Assembly (NCBI GenBank): GCA_000753575.1
Contig: JRFF01000022.1
Span: forward strand, 161,583 to 225,582
Reading direction: 5' to 3'
DNA length: 64,000 nucleotides
Source: Candidatus Izimoplasma sp. HR2
GTDB taxonomy: Bacteria > Bacillota_I > Bacilli_A > Izemoplasmatales > Izemoplasmataceae
Part shown: piece by piece, positions 1-7,992 of the stretch
Numbering within the stretch: the stretch's first letter is position 1
How the letters are laid out: each line of letters begins with the position of its first letter
Notes under the pieces: generated by a model
Database searches by the model: none
Told to the model about the DNA's origin: nothing
What the model saw: only the letters and a program-made list of their open reading frames with translations
Made by a program: the position numbers and the translations under genes

Positions 1-30
1 TCGCAGGTTCAAATCCTGTCTTCCCGACCA
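1..30 (+). tRNA. 3' fragment of tRNA-Pro (cut by window edge)
   Basis: The window opens in the T arm of a tRNA: stem GCAGG, loop TTCAAAT, stem CCTGT, then acceptor strand CTTCCCG, discriminator A and an encoded CCA. An acceptor pairing with CGGGAAG is typical of Bacillota tRNA-Pro. The anticodon is outside the window, so the identity is inferred from the acceptor and T arm only. Confidence 0.7.
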
Positions 31-121
31 TTAGTAATGTAGTCTATGGCTTGCACTAATATCTGCCTTTTTACTTTATTAAGCGGTTAAAAAGTGTAAA
101 CCATAGTAATTATATACAAAT

Positions 122-166
122 AAAAGACAATTTTTGGAAATCTTCCTCAAATTGTCTTTTTTTTTG
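122..166 (+). terminator. Rho-independent terminator after the tRNA
   Basis: AAAAGACAATTT pairs with AAATTGTCTTTT around a 15-nt loop and is followed by a T tract. It is the probable end of the tRNA transcript entering from the left. Confidence 0.8.
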
Positions 167-477
167 TAGTTGATTTATAAAAATGAAGCACTTCCTCAGT
201 TGCATGGCGGTAATTAGTTAAATATGGCTCTATAAGTCATTTTCAAGGTTTTAATTTTATGTTGCAGTTTGAATACATGCGTTTTTATGACACGTAATTA
301 TCTGAGTTATATATTTTATCGCACTGCAATGAAAAAATCGGGCCCTGTGGACCCTTTTAAAACATCATGATCGAATATAGAATAGATTACGGTAGCATAT
401 TGAACTTGCTATTTAATTATTAGCACACTCTACAACGTTTGTAGATTCATTATAGGAGATGCACTGCTATGAAAAAG
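167..477. other. Intergenic stretch without a gene; degenerate IS-end-like repeat
   Basis: No convincing ORF is seen. At 321-341 the sequence GCACTGCAATGAAAAAATCGG nearly repeats the sequence at 461-481 that runs into the left end of the IS. It is followed by an imperfect GGGCCC/GGACCC hairpin resembling the IS end hairpin. This may be an old IS-end remnant or a shared target sequence. ATGGCGGTAAT at 204-214 is the reverse complement of part of the repeat at 3064-3074. Confidence 0.4.
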
Positions 478-540
478 TGGGACACATAGTCCCACCCAAA
501 CAGAAATAATGTAGTATAATAATACAAAGGAGTTGATAAC

Positions 541-861
541 GTGGTAAATCAGTACAGTGTAGACTTTAAGTTGAAGATGGTTAAGATGATCCTTAATGAA
601 AATATAAGTAAACGTGAAATAGAAAGAACTTATAAAGTTTCAAGAAAAGCACAAAGACAGTGGGTACACAAGTACGAAACTGAAGGAATAAGTGGACTAG
701 TTAGCAAGAGAAAGATAAGAGATAAAATACCGACAGATTTGGAAGAAGAAAGTGTTGATGCATTAAAGCATGAAATCTTATTATTAAAGATTGAAATAGA
801 GCGGTTAAAAAGAGGATATAATAGTGAAGACGCAAAATATCTAAAAAAAAAGATCTCTTAA
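541..861 (+). CDS. IS3-family transposase OrfA (helix-turn-helix subunit)
   Basis: This 106-residue protein holds the DNA-binding part of the transposase. An N-terminal HTH_29/InsE-like domain (about 5-55, with SKREIERTYKVSRKAQRQWV) is followed by a Leu/Ile/Glu-rich coiled coil (about 70-95), the usual multimerisation zipper of IS150-type OrfA. Start: GTG with AAAGGAG upstream. The frame ends soon after a run of nine A residues at 843-851, where ribosomes are expected to slip by -1 into the orfB frame. The -1 frame continues open as KKKDLLNYEYTLVHKFRAKFY into the OrfB sequence. The element looks intact, so this is likely a functional first ORF. Confidence 0.88.
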   Translation: MVNQYSVDFKLKMVKMILNENISKREIERTYKVSRKAQRQWVHKYETEGISGLVSKRKIRDKIPTDLEEESVDALKHEILLLKIEIERLKRGYNSEDAKYLKKKIS

Positions 862-914
862 ATTACGAATATACATTAGTCCATAAATTTAGAGCTAAAT
901 TTTATATAAATGAG

Positions 915-1745
915 TTGTGTGAATATATCGGTATTTCAAGAAGTGGATATTATAGATGGCTAACAAGAAAAGGGAATAGGACACAGCAACAAGAAACAAA
1001 AGATTACTTAAAATCATTAATAAAAAATTATCACGAAATATATCCAACGAAAGGATATCGATCAGTTAGAAAAGAAATAAAAATAGATACAGGATGGATC
1101 GTGTCATACTACTTAATGTACCAATGTTTCAAAGAGTTAGGTATCTATAGTAAAGCCAAGAGAAGAGCCTATAGAAGACCAAAAGGAGTATCAGACAAGT
1201 ACAAAAATATTATTGGTGGAGATTGGTCCACTAATGGACCATTTGAGAAAGTATGTAGTGATACTACAATGCTTACTCATAATGGTAAGAAGTATGATTG
1301 GAACTATCATGTGGATGTTTATAATAATGAGATAGTAGGATCAGATGTAGCAAACTATAAGCATTGTAATGGAGTCATGAATCATTTAAGAAGTTTAAAA
1401 GATTTCTTAAGGATAAAAGAGGTAAGAGGATACTCGGAAAAACATACAATCTTACATAGTGATCAAGGAATTATATATGCATCCAAGAAGTTTGAAAAAG
1501 CTCACAAAGAATACCCAATAACAAGAAGTATGTCGAGAGCAGGAACACCTACAGATAATCCAGTAATAGAATCGTTAAATGGCTGGATAAAAGCTGAGTT
1601 AAAACACAACTTAAAGATTAATGAGTATACCGATATTCAAACAGCTATAGAGTTATATATTAATTACTTTAATAACAACAGACCAGCTTGGAAACTTGAT
1701 TACTTAACACCTGTAGAATACAGAACAATAAATGGATACACTTAA
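915..1745 (+). CDS. IS3-family transposase OrfB (DDE integrase domain)
   Basis: This is the catalytic part of the IS3 transposase, 276 residues from the first possible start, though in practice it is probably made as an OrfA-OrfB fusion by -1 frameshifting at the A9 tract. The N-terminal HTH_21 region (ISRSGYYRW) is followed by an rve integrase core. The DDE triad is visible as CSDTTML, LHSDQGIIYAS and NPVIESLNGWIKAEL. The C-terminal RPAWKLDYLTPVEYR matches the NxxRPHxxLxxxTPxEY signature of the family. No internal stop or frameshift interrupts the domain, so mobility is plausible. Confidence 0.9.
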   Translation: MCEYIGISRSGYYRWLTRKGNRTQQQETKDYLKSLIKNYHEIYPTKGYRSVRKEIKIDTGWIVSYYLMYQCFKELGIYSKAKRRAYRRPKGVSDKYKNIIGGDWSTNGPFEKVCSDTTMLTHNGKKYDWNYHVDVYNNEIVGSDVANYKHCNGVMNHLRSLKDFLRIKEVRGYSEKHTILHSDQGIIYASKKFEKAHKEYPITRSMSRAGTPTDNPVIESLNGWIKAELKHNLKINEYTDIQTAIELYINYFNNNRPAWKLDYLTPVEYRTINGYT

Positions 1746-1843
1746 ACATAAAAATATCATTCATAATTTACATTATAAATGATATAATAAAAGCAATAAG
1801 ATAAGTTACATGTCGCTATTTTCATGCCTTAGGTTGGGACTAT

Positions 1844-2398
1844 GTGTCCCGAATAATCGTGGCAGTGCATATTTTAGAAGGTAATGATATAGGAACCCCA
1901 TATGGAGTATATAGGCCAATGTTCTCAATGAGCGCACAAGGTGATTGGGTTGGTTCTAATTATGTTTACTCTTCCCAACCAGTAGAAAATTTAGTAGTTG
2001 AATTAAGTGTATTTATGCATACTTGTTTTGATGGAGTTGCTGAAAATTGTGGTACTCAATTAGGATTCTTGATTCATGGATTGAATCAATATTTTGATGA
2101 ACACAATCACGGGGATTTTAATGCTGTTTATGCTAATATTAATGGTAGCAGTGCTACAAATGAGTTTTCAGATTTTTCGAGTTTAGTTTCTTCTGGAAAT
2201 CCAGCATTACTTTGGCTTGATGAGGCAGAGTATGGCGGTGGAATTGATCATGTAGTTTTAGCTATTGGTCATTACTCTGCATATATGTCACCAAGTGGAT
2301 ATGTTATCTATGATAATCTTACTCATGGTGAAAAGTGGATATCACAAGATAATGTCGATGGTATGATATTTATGTATAGAGGAACCCAAACTAATTAG
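1844..2398 (+). pseudogene. 5'-truncated C39-like papain-fold peptidase fragment
   Basis: The open frame begins inside the right inverted repeat of the IS, so the listed GTG start lies in IS sequence and the original N-terminus is missing. What remains carries the C-terminal half of a C39-like fold: IDHVVLAIGHY holds the likely catalytic His, and VIYDNLTHG resembles the Asn/Asp strand. The N-terminal Cys motif expected in the family is absent. The arrangement parallels the complete peptidase at 13017. No matching N-terminal half lies left of the IS, so the break involved a deletion or rearrangement as well. The IS may drive residual expression, but peptidase activity is unlikely. Confidence 0.6.
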
Positions 2399-2410
2399 GA
2401 GGAGATCAAT

Positions 2411-2854
2411 ATGAGATACAAAACTATAACTATTCTTATGATATTAATCTTTTTATCAGGATGTGTTGACAAAGAACAAACAATTGAAATTGACTTAGAT
2501 GTTTCAACTATCAGTGAGGTATTCATATATATTGAAAATGAAGATGAATCTAATTATGTTGAAATCTCAGCCGAAGATGTTCTTGATTTTATAAACTTCT
2601 CAGTTGATTTTATTGGTAAAAGTGATGTTAGTTCAACAGGTAAAAAAGATAGTTTTAGAATGATAATGCATATAGTATTTGAAACTGAAAATGATAACCA
2701 ACATATGAATTTGTATACTAATTCTGATTCATCAGAATACTATATAGGGATATATTTAGGAGAAGGTAATGAACTTTTAACTGAAGAAATATACTCTAAT
2801 ATACCTGATAGTATCATTTCAGAGTATGAGAAAATTTTACTAGAATTATATTGA
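2411..2854 (+). CDS. Small predicted lipoprotein of unknown function
   Basis: The product is 147 residues with a type II signal peptide: MRYKTITILMILIFLSGC ends in a lipobox with the Cys at about residue 18. The mature part is acidic and rich in Glu, Asp, Ser and Tyr, with no recognised domain. AGGAGGAGATC gives a strong ribosome site. It begins 12 bases after the truncated peptidase, so the two were probably one transcript before the IS arrived. A terminator follows. Anchoring to the outer face of the membrane is inferred from the lipobox. Confidence 0.7.
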   Translation: MRYKTITILMILIFLSGCVDKEQTIEIDLDVSTISEVFIYIENEDESNYVEISAEDVLDFINFSVDFIGKSDVSSTGKKDSFRMIMHIVFETENDNQHMNLYTNSDSSEYYIGIYLGEGNELLTEEIYSNIPDSIISEYEKILLELY

Positions 2855-2883
2855 TGAAATATTTGTAGAACAATATTACAAAA

Positions 2884-2932
2884 TCAAAAAACACCAGAAT
2901 GAATTAGCATTATAATTTTCTGGCGTTTTTTG
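2884..2932 (+). terminator. Rho-independent terminator
   Basis: AAAAAACACCAGAA pairs with TTCTGGCGTTTTTT around a loop of about 17 nt, ending in a T run, just after the lipoprotein gene. Confidence 0.75.
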
Positions 2933-3034
2933 ATTTGTGTGAAAACTATTCAATGAAAATTTTAATTGAATTATATATATAGTTGAAAGATATAACTCAA
3001 TTCTAAAAAATATATTCAAAAGCTATATATATTG

Positions 3035-3081
3035 ACCGCCATTTGTTGCAATTGAGGTTAAAATTACCGCCATTTGTTACA
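3035..3081. repeat. Tandem ACCGCCATTTGTTRCA repeats, possible IS21-type end remnant
   Basis: ACCGCCATTTGTTGCA (3035-3050) recurs as ACCGCCATTTGTTACA (3066-3081), a spacing of 31 bases. Short direct repeats of this kind occur at the ends of IS21-family elements. No istA/istB gene is present nearby. A related inverted 11-mer lies at 204-214. The assignment as an IS relic is inference. Confidence 0.35.
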
Positions 3082-3154
3082 TCACACCCATTTAACAACT
3101 AATTGTTAGGACATTTGTCTTAACTTTTTTTATACAAAAAAAAGGATAGAAAAT

Positions 3155-5536
3155 CTATCCTTTAAATGCTTTTAAGAAAGTCTTGACTATATCAGGGTCA
3201 AATTGTGTTTCTGAACATCTTTTTATTTCCTCTATTGCTTCTTTATGTGAAATTTTTTCTTTATATATTCTACCAGTAGTCATTGAATCATAAGCATCAA
3301 TTACTGATATAATTCTTGCGAAGTAAGGTATACTATTTCCTGAAAGACCTGTAGGATATCCAGTACCATCAAATCGTTCATGATGATGGAGTATATCTTT
3401 TGAGATATGTTGAAGTTCATTAATTGATAGAACTATCCTACTTCCAATTTCAGAATGTGACCTAATTCTATCCCATTCTCTTTCATCAAGTGGTTCTATT
3501 TTTGTTAAAATCGCTGTGTCTAGCGCAATAAGACCTATATCATGTAGTCTGGCTGTTTGTTTTAGTACTTTTATGCCATCTTCATTTATTCCTAATTCAT
3601 TACCTAAAATATCTGCGTATTTTACCATGTTTTCTGAATGTATTCTTATATCAGCACTACGTTCAAAAAGCCTTTTTTCAAGAGCTCTTACAAGATCGTT
3701 TCTCATTTCTTTCCCTTCTAGAAGTTTCTCATGATACATTCTTTCTTCGGCAAGTTTTATTATATCATTTACATGTTCATCTTCAGATATTTTTGTAGCG
3801 CATCCAAGTGATATACTTGGAGTGATTGTTTGATACATTGATTTGTTACATAAGTCTTTAATTCTTGAATATACTTTTTTTGAGTTCTCTAAAGATGTTT
3901 GTGGAAGAAGTATTGCGAATTCGTCTCCACCCCATCTTGCAAGGATGTCTTCTTGACGTATTCCCTTTTTAAGTATTTTTGATATTTCAATAAGAAGTTT
4001 ATCTCCTTCTATATGACTGAATGCATCATTAAGAAGTTTAAGACCATTTACATCTCCCATTATAATAGTTAGCGGAAGTTGTCTTTTTGTATCAAGTCTA
4101 GATAATTGTTCCTCAAAATAGAATCTATTATATAACTCAGTTAAATAATCGTGTTGTGAAATATATCTTATTTGTTCTTTTCTCTCTTCTTCAATAGTTT
4201 CATCTCTAATTACTAAGATGGCTCCACTATTAGTTTTCCCTTCTAAATTAATTGGAGATATTGAGAAATCAACATATATCTCTTCATCATTATCATTTCT
4301 TAATAAACTGTAAGTAATATCACTATGAAATATTTTGTTATCCTCAATACTTTTATGAAATAATTCTTTAAAAGATACATTTGATTTATTTGAATATATT
4401 CTAAAAATATCACAGATATTCTTATTTATAGGACGTTTTATTTCACCTAGAATTTCTAAAGCCTTATCATTAATTAATGTTATCTTATGATTATCATCAG
4501 TAACAACAATTCCTTCACCAACACTTAATAGTGTTGCGCGAAGTTTACTATCAACATCTTTAAATTGACGTTCTTTTTCAAGCTTTTCAGTAACATCAAA
4601 AACACTTGATAGTACATATTCTTTATTATCTATTATCATTGATCCAGAGTAGACTTCAACATCCAAAATAACTCCGTCTTTTGTAATATGTCTAGACATG
4701 TAATGATTAAGTTCATTAGAAAGAGAGTCAATTACATCTTGTTTTGAATCTGCCGGATTTAATAATGAAACGTCTATTACACTTAATTGTGTAAATTCTT
4801 TAAATGTATAATTATATTTTTTCATTGCAGACTCATTAACATCTACAAAATGACCATTTTCTGGATCTATTAGAAATATCATTGCTTGGCTAGCAGAAAA
4901 CAATTTTTTATATTGTTTTTCCGAACTTACAGTTTTTAAATGTTGAAAAAATCTAAATCTTTGAGTAAGCATAAATTCAGAAATAATTAAACTTCCTAAA
5001 GGGAATACTATTAATAATGCAAATGCTACTGCATTAAGCACTTCATCACGTAGTGTATTTGGTAATGTTAATAGTAGTAGTATCATCACAACTTGAACAA
5101 AGAATCCGATTAAGTATAGCTCAATCCAACTAATGTTATATTTTTGAAATTTTGGATTTTTAAGTCTAAAGTGTCTCCAAAAAAGTCCTATTGTTGCTGC
5201 AAAGATTATCCATAGGACTCCAGTAAGCATCCCTACCCCACCTAAATAGATTCTGTAAGCAATCATTGCTAATCCACCAATAAGAGTTGGTATAACACCT
5301 AAAAACATTGCAGTGACACTAATAGCAACTGCTCTGGCATCAAATAAGACTCCATCCATTAATTCAAACTGTCTATACATAATAGTAACTCCAATAATAG
5401 CTACTACAAAACCCATTATAATTTTTTTATATATCTCTTTTATTCTTGATTCATAAGGAAAGATAGAATATACTACTGCTAAACTCATTAATAGTAAAAT
5501 ATTTGATATAAATGATAGTATCATTTCAGTATTCAT
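3155..5536 (-). CDS. Membrane PAS-GGDEF-HD-GYP cyclic-di-GMP turnover protein
   Basis: This 793-residue signalling protein combines enzymes that make and break cyclic-di-GMP. Residues about 1-195 form a 5TM-5TMR_LYT-type membrane sensor. Two PAS regions follow (about 205-320 and 325-445, the first with LIDPENGHFVDVNESAM). The GGDEF domain (about 455-610) keeps an intact active site, RWGGDEFAILL. The C-terminal HD-GYP phosphodiesterase (about 615-793) shows RLHDIG, HSEIGSRIV and HHERFDGTGYPTGL. Both catalytic motifs look complete, so the net direction is probably set by the sensor domains. GAAAGGAG precedes the ATG. It is monocistronic, between the IS region and tRNA-Cys. Confidence 0.92.
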   Translation of the reverse strand: MNTEMILSFISNILLLMSLAVVYSIFPYESRIKEIYKKIIMGFVVAIIGVTIMYRQFELMDGVLFDARAVAISVTAMFLGVIPTLIGGLAMIAYRIYLGGVGMLTGVLWIIFAATIGLFWRHFRLKNPKFQKYNISWIELYLIGFFVQVVMILLLLTLPNTLRDEVLNAVAFALLIVFPLGSLIISEFMLTQRFRFFQHLKTVSSEKQYKKLFSASQAMIFLIDPENGHFVDVNESAMKKYNYTFKEFTQLSVIDVSLLNPADSKQDVIDSLSNELNHYMSRHITKDGVILDVEVYSGSMIIDNKEYVLSSVFDVTEKLEKERQFKDVDSKLRATLLSVGEGIVVTDDNHKITLINDKALEILGEIKRPINKNICDIFRIYSNKSNVSFKELFHKSIEDNKIFHSDITYSLLRNDNDEEIYVDFSISPINLEGKTNSGAILVIRDETIEEERKEQIRYISQHDYLTELYNRFYFEEQLSRLDTKRQLPLTIIMGDVNGLKLLNDAFSHIEGDKLLIEISKILKKGIRQEDILARWGGDEFAILLPQTSLENSKKVYSRIKDLCNKSMYQTITPSISLGCATKISEDEHVNDIIKLAEERMYHEKLLEGKEMRNDLVRALEKRLFERSADIRIHSENMVKYADILGNELGINEDGIKVLKQTARLHDIGLIALDTAILTKIEPLDEREWDRIRSHSEIGSRIVLSINELQHISKDILHHHERFDGTGYPTGLSGNSIPYFARIISVIDAYDSMTTGRIYKEKISHKEAIEEIKRCSETQFDPDIVKTFLKAFKG

Positions 5537-5675
5537 AGTACCTCTCCTTTCAAGTCATGTTAATATTATACTATATATATATTATATTAAAAACAAGAAA
5601 TTATATTTATGAAATATACTATCTAAAATACTTGATTTTAAATGACAATACTATTATAATATATAAGGAACATAA

Positions 5676-5750
5676 GGTCCCGTAGCCAAGTGGCTAAGGC
5701 AATGGACTGCAACTCCGTGACCAGCGGTTCGAATCCGCTCGGGACCTCCA
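5676..5750 (+). tRNA. tRNA-Cys (GCA), integration target
   Basis: Complete cloverleaf: acceptor GGTCCCG/CGGGACC, anticodon loop CTGCAAC giving GCA, T loop TTCGAAT, discriminator T and encoded CCA at 5748-5750. Its last 48 bases are repeated at 27514-27561, so this copy is the one rebuilt by the integrated element on the integrase side. Confidence 0.96.
5703..5750 (+). repeat. attL: 3' part of tRNA-Cys, left end of the 21.8-kb element
   Basis: TGGACTGCAACTCCGTGA... through the CCA is repeated with two mismatches (C/T and G/A) at 27514-27561. The integrase gene lies immediately inside. This is the classic product of tyrosine-recombinase integration into a tRNA 3' end. Confidence 0.92.
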
Positions 5751-5757
5751 ATCTTTT

Positions 5758-5770
5758 CTAACCTAAACAC
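5758..5770 (+). promoter_or_regulatory. Putative integrase arm-binding site near attL
   Basis: CTAACCTAAACAC lies 7 bases inside attL. The reverse complement of CTAACCTAACAC is found at 27501-27512, just inside attR. Symmetric short sites beside both cores suggest recombinase or excisionase arm sites. Confidence 0.45.
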
Positions 5771-5864
5771 TGTATTAAAGGGATTAAAACACTAAATTGA
5801 TAAGTAGAAATCTTCAACAAATTACCTCGTGAATATCACATGTGTAAAATCCGTTGCCCTAGAT

Positions 5865-6770
5865 TTATGCTTGTTTTTTATTTATATAATATTCCATGGG
5901 AGCTAGTTCCTGGTATATCTCTGAATCAACTTCTATGTTGTAGTGTGTATACCTTCTAGTCATATCCATTCGTGCATGTCCCATAGTGTGATTAGTGAAT
6001 AGTTCTGATACTTTTCTTTTATAAGCTAAGGTACCATAACTATGTCTTATCATATGTGATGAGAACTGTTCTAGTTTTAGATCGTATTTTATCTTCTGTA
6101 GAACTCTCAATACACCTAGGTAATTCATTGGTGATTTCGTTCTACTATTTCGAAGTAAATGATTATGATTACTATCAAGCAGCAAAAGATATTCATACAA
6201 ATGTTTAGCTGTATAATTTGAGTAATGTACTACTCGCTCTTTTTTAGTTTTTGTATGATCAAGAAGAATCGAGTTTGTTTGTGAATTGATATTCTTAATT
6301 TTAATATTTGTTACTTCAGATAATCTTGCACCAGTGTCAATAAACAGGAATAGAATTACTCTGTTTCTAATGTTCATGAAGGTATCAGGCTTATCAAGCA
6401 AAAAATTAATAACTCTTTTCATAGTTTGTTCATCAACAATATCAAATCGTTTGTCAAGTTCTTTTAATTTTGGAAAAGATGATATTATTGTTGGTTTGCA
6501 TTTGCCTTGCTTTACTTGGAAAGTTATTGCTCTATTAAGTAATTGAATTCTTTTGTTAATTGTTTTATTAGTGTTATCTCGGAGTTTAGAATAGTCAATG
6601 AAATCATAAATTGAATCGTAATCAAGATTATCACTATTACTATATTCATTCGTGATCATGAAGTTAATAATGATATTTAGATGTGGAGTATCATATCTTT
6701 TAAATGTATTCCAACTTTTAAAATGCTTTGAGTACTTAAGATACTCAGCACATATAATATCTAAATCCAT
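5865..6770 (-). CDS. int: Tyrosine recombinase / integrase
   Basis: This 301-residue integrase should insert and excise the element at tRNA-Cys. The N-terminal SAM-like core-binding region spans about 1-105. The catalytic domain follows, with GARLSEV carrying the first Arg (about 149), a Lys in TKTKKER, HMIRH (about 240), GHARMDMT (His about 266) and YTHY with the likely nucleophile near 276. All key residues are present. Its ATG has no good ribosome site, but it overlaps by 10 bases the end of an upstream 27-codon ORF that has a strong one, so coupling is likely. The gene reads towards attL, 115 bases away. Confidence 0.93.
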   Translation of the reverse strand: MDLDIICAEYLKYSKHFKSWNTFKRYDTPHLNIIINFMITNEYSNSDNLDYDSIYDFIDYSKLRDNTNKTINKRIQLLNRAITFQVKQGKCKPTIISSFPKLKELDKRFDIVDEQTMKRVINFLLDKPDTFMNIRNRVILFLFIDTGARLSEVTNIKIKNINSQTNSILLDHTKTKKERVVHYSNYTAKHLYEYLLLLDSNHNHLLRNSRTKSPMNYLGVLRVLQKIKYDLKLEQFSSHMIRHSYGTLAYKRKVSELFTNHTMGHARMDMTRRYTHYNIEVDSEIYQELAPMEYYINKKQA

Positions 6771-6844
6771 AATATATAAAAACCAGTTAAAATGAAGTTT
6801 CGCTTCAATATATAACTGGCTTTGGTTAGTTTTTTCTTATCCAT
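6761..6844 (-). CDS. 27-aa leader peptide translationally coupled to the integrase
   Basis: This ORF is too short for the track. ATG is preceded by GGAGGACTGACA and encodes MDKKKLTKASYILKRNF..., a basic peptide with a hydrophobic tail. It ends at TAG overlapping the integrase start. The coding region contains a hairpin, CCAGTTA...TAACTGG with an inner TGAAG/CTTCA stem, that could hold back integrase translation. The same GGAGGACTGA motif precedes the first gene of the right-arm operon near 27400. Confidence 0.45.
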   Translation of the reverse strand: MDKKKLTKASYILKRNFILTGFYILWI

Positions 6845-6860
6845 TGTCAGTCCTCCAATA

Positions 6861-6955
6861 ACGAGCATCTCGCTCGTATAACTATAATATTAAGCGATTA
6901 TCACGAACATGTCAATACATTTTTAGCAATTAACTCGCTAACAATGATATAATAA
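6861..6955. promoter_or_regulatory. Divergent int/repressor control region
   Basis: Between the leader-int unit (reverse) and the XRE gene (forward) lie ACGAGC/GCTCGT as an inverted repeat and TTAGC...GCTAA at 6923-6941. A forward TATAAT-like -10 (about 6951) lies upstream of the repressor. These are plausible operators for the adjacent XRE protein controlling lysogeny. Confidence 0.45.
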
Positions 6956-6970
6956 AATAGAGGTGATTAT

Positions 6971-7339
6971 ATGAAATACTTAGGAACTCGACTCAAAGAA
7001 TTAAGAAAAGAGCTGAATAAATCTCAATCTTTTGTAGCTCATGATCTATCAATTGGGCAAACAACATATGCAGGTTATGAATTAGATAAAAGTGAACCTA
7101 GTAATGAAATGTTAATTACACTTTCTGACTATTACAATGTTTCAACTGATTACTTACTAGGGCATTCAAATGTTAAAGCTACTCAGGCTGAAGTAGATTT
7201 TTCTAATAAAATAGAAATAAAAGGAATTGAACAAATGATTAAAGAATATAACTTAACTCTTGGAGATGAAGCAATGGATCCGGGAGAAGAAAAAAAATTG
7301 GTTAAACTAATTAAATTATTTACTGAAAGCAATAATTAG
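6971..7339 (+). CDS. XRE-family (cI/SinR-like) repressor
   Basis: The protein is 122 residues. The N-terminal HTH_3 domain (about 5-60) reads LGTRLKELRKELNKSQSFVAHDLSIGQTTYAGYELDKSEPSNEMLITLSDYYNVSTDYLLGHS, the standard five-helix repressor fold ending in the DYLLG motif. The C-terminal tail is Glu/Lys-rich and probably mediates dimerisation. GAGGTGATT precedes the ATG. Its divergent position against the integrase, with inverted repeats between, fits a lysogeny repressor of the element. A decayed copy of its 3' end occurs at 7900-7965. Confidence 0.88.
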   Translation: MKYLGTRLKELRKELNKSQSFVAHDLSIGQTTYAGYELDKSEPSNEMLITLSDYYNVSTDYLLGHSNVKATQAEVDFSNKIEIKGIEQMIKEYNLTLGDEAMDPGEEKKLVKLIKLFTESNN

Positions 7340-7363
7340 AAAATAACTGGGAGGAATTACATC

Positions 7364-7873
7364 ATGGGGGAAAAGGATAATACACATACGTACTATTTAG
7401 ATTCTGTTGAACCAAGTTATTACAATGGACCACTATATTTAGCACCAATATCTATTAGTAATGAATCATGTTATAAGGAGTCGTTTTTCACATATTATGA
7501 TATAGATGTATATGTTGAAAAAGATCTAGATTTCTTAACACTAAATTCACACTTCAAAACTGATACAGGAGTAATAGTTGATGATAAACAAGTTATTAAA
7601 GCGGATTTAAAAGCTGGAAATACATATCGGTTTCAATTTGAGGTTATTTATGATAGTTCTATTAGTACTTGTAGTTTAGATTCTAATGTTCTATATACAC
7701 CAGAATATCCAATAACTTCTACATGTACTGGAACTTGTACTGCAGTAAATGAAAATACTACTGGAGATTTAAAAACTATTTCTTTCCAAACAGCTGGATT
7801 ATATTTAGGGATTGTAATTGTAGGTATTGCACTAATAGGGTTTTTAGTAGCTAGATTTGATAAAAGAAATTAA
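7364..7873 (+). CDS. Element-encoded Cys-pair protein with C-terminal membrane anchor (paralog of 9306)
   Basis: The product is 169 residues with no N-terminal signal peptide visible. A beta-rich domain (about 15-120) carries single Cys residues (ESCYKES, STCSL). Then comes STCTGTCTAVNENTTGDL, and a hydrophobic C-terminal helix (about 143-163) ends in a basic tail. The Cys-pair motif before the membrane helix is nearly repeated in the secreted protein encoded at 19558 (CIGDQCTAINEDTTGDL), and the whole protein is paralogous to the 9306 product. It may be an envelope or virion component. No known domain is recognised. Confidence 0.65.
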   Translation: MGEKDNTHTYYLDSVEPSYYNGPLYLAPISISNESCYKESFFTYYDIDVYVEKDLDFLTLNSHFKTDTGVIVDDKQVIKADLKAGNTYRFQFEVIYDSSISTCSLDSNVLYTPEYPITSTCTGTCTAVNENTTGDLKTISFQTAGLYLGIVIVGIALIGFLVARFDKRN

Positions 7874-7899
7874 TGAAACTACAGCGTAAAGTAATTTTT

Positions 7900-7965
7900 A
7901 AAGAATGTAAATTAACTCTTGGAGATAACGAATAGATCTAGGAGAAGAAAAAAATAATGAAGAAA
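7900..7965 (+). pseudogene. Decayed duplicate of the repressor gene 3' end
   Basis: AAAGAATGTAAATTAACTCTTGGAGATAACG... closely matches the repressor gene at 7241-7310 (AAAGAATATAACTTAACTC...), but contains an in-frame stop and loses the frame. Together with the paralogous pair at 7364 and 9306 it suggests an ancient duplication of a repressor-plus-membrane-protein unit. Confidence 0.6.
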
Positions 7966-7992
7966 TCAAATTGTATAAGGAGAGTGATCAAG

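Larger units (their letters stand above)
478..1851 (+). mobile_element. IS3-family (IS150-like) insertion sequence
   Basis: Two overlapping transposase frames are enclosed by inverted ends: GGGACACATAGTCCCA at 479-494 and its exact reverse complement TGGGACTATGTGTCCC at 1835-1850. Each end is itself a small hairpin. The orfA-orfB layout with an A-rich slippery site is typical of the family. No clear target-site duplication is visible beside the repeats. The right end abuts a 5'-truncated peptidase gene. Exact outer boundaries are uncertain by a few bases. Confidence 0.85.

Noticed and set aside
3516-3734. 72-aa forward ORF inside the GGDEF-HD-GYP gene
   Set aside because: It lies wholly opposite a well-supported conserved gene and has no ribosome site.
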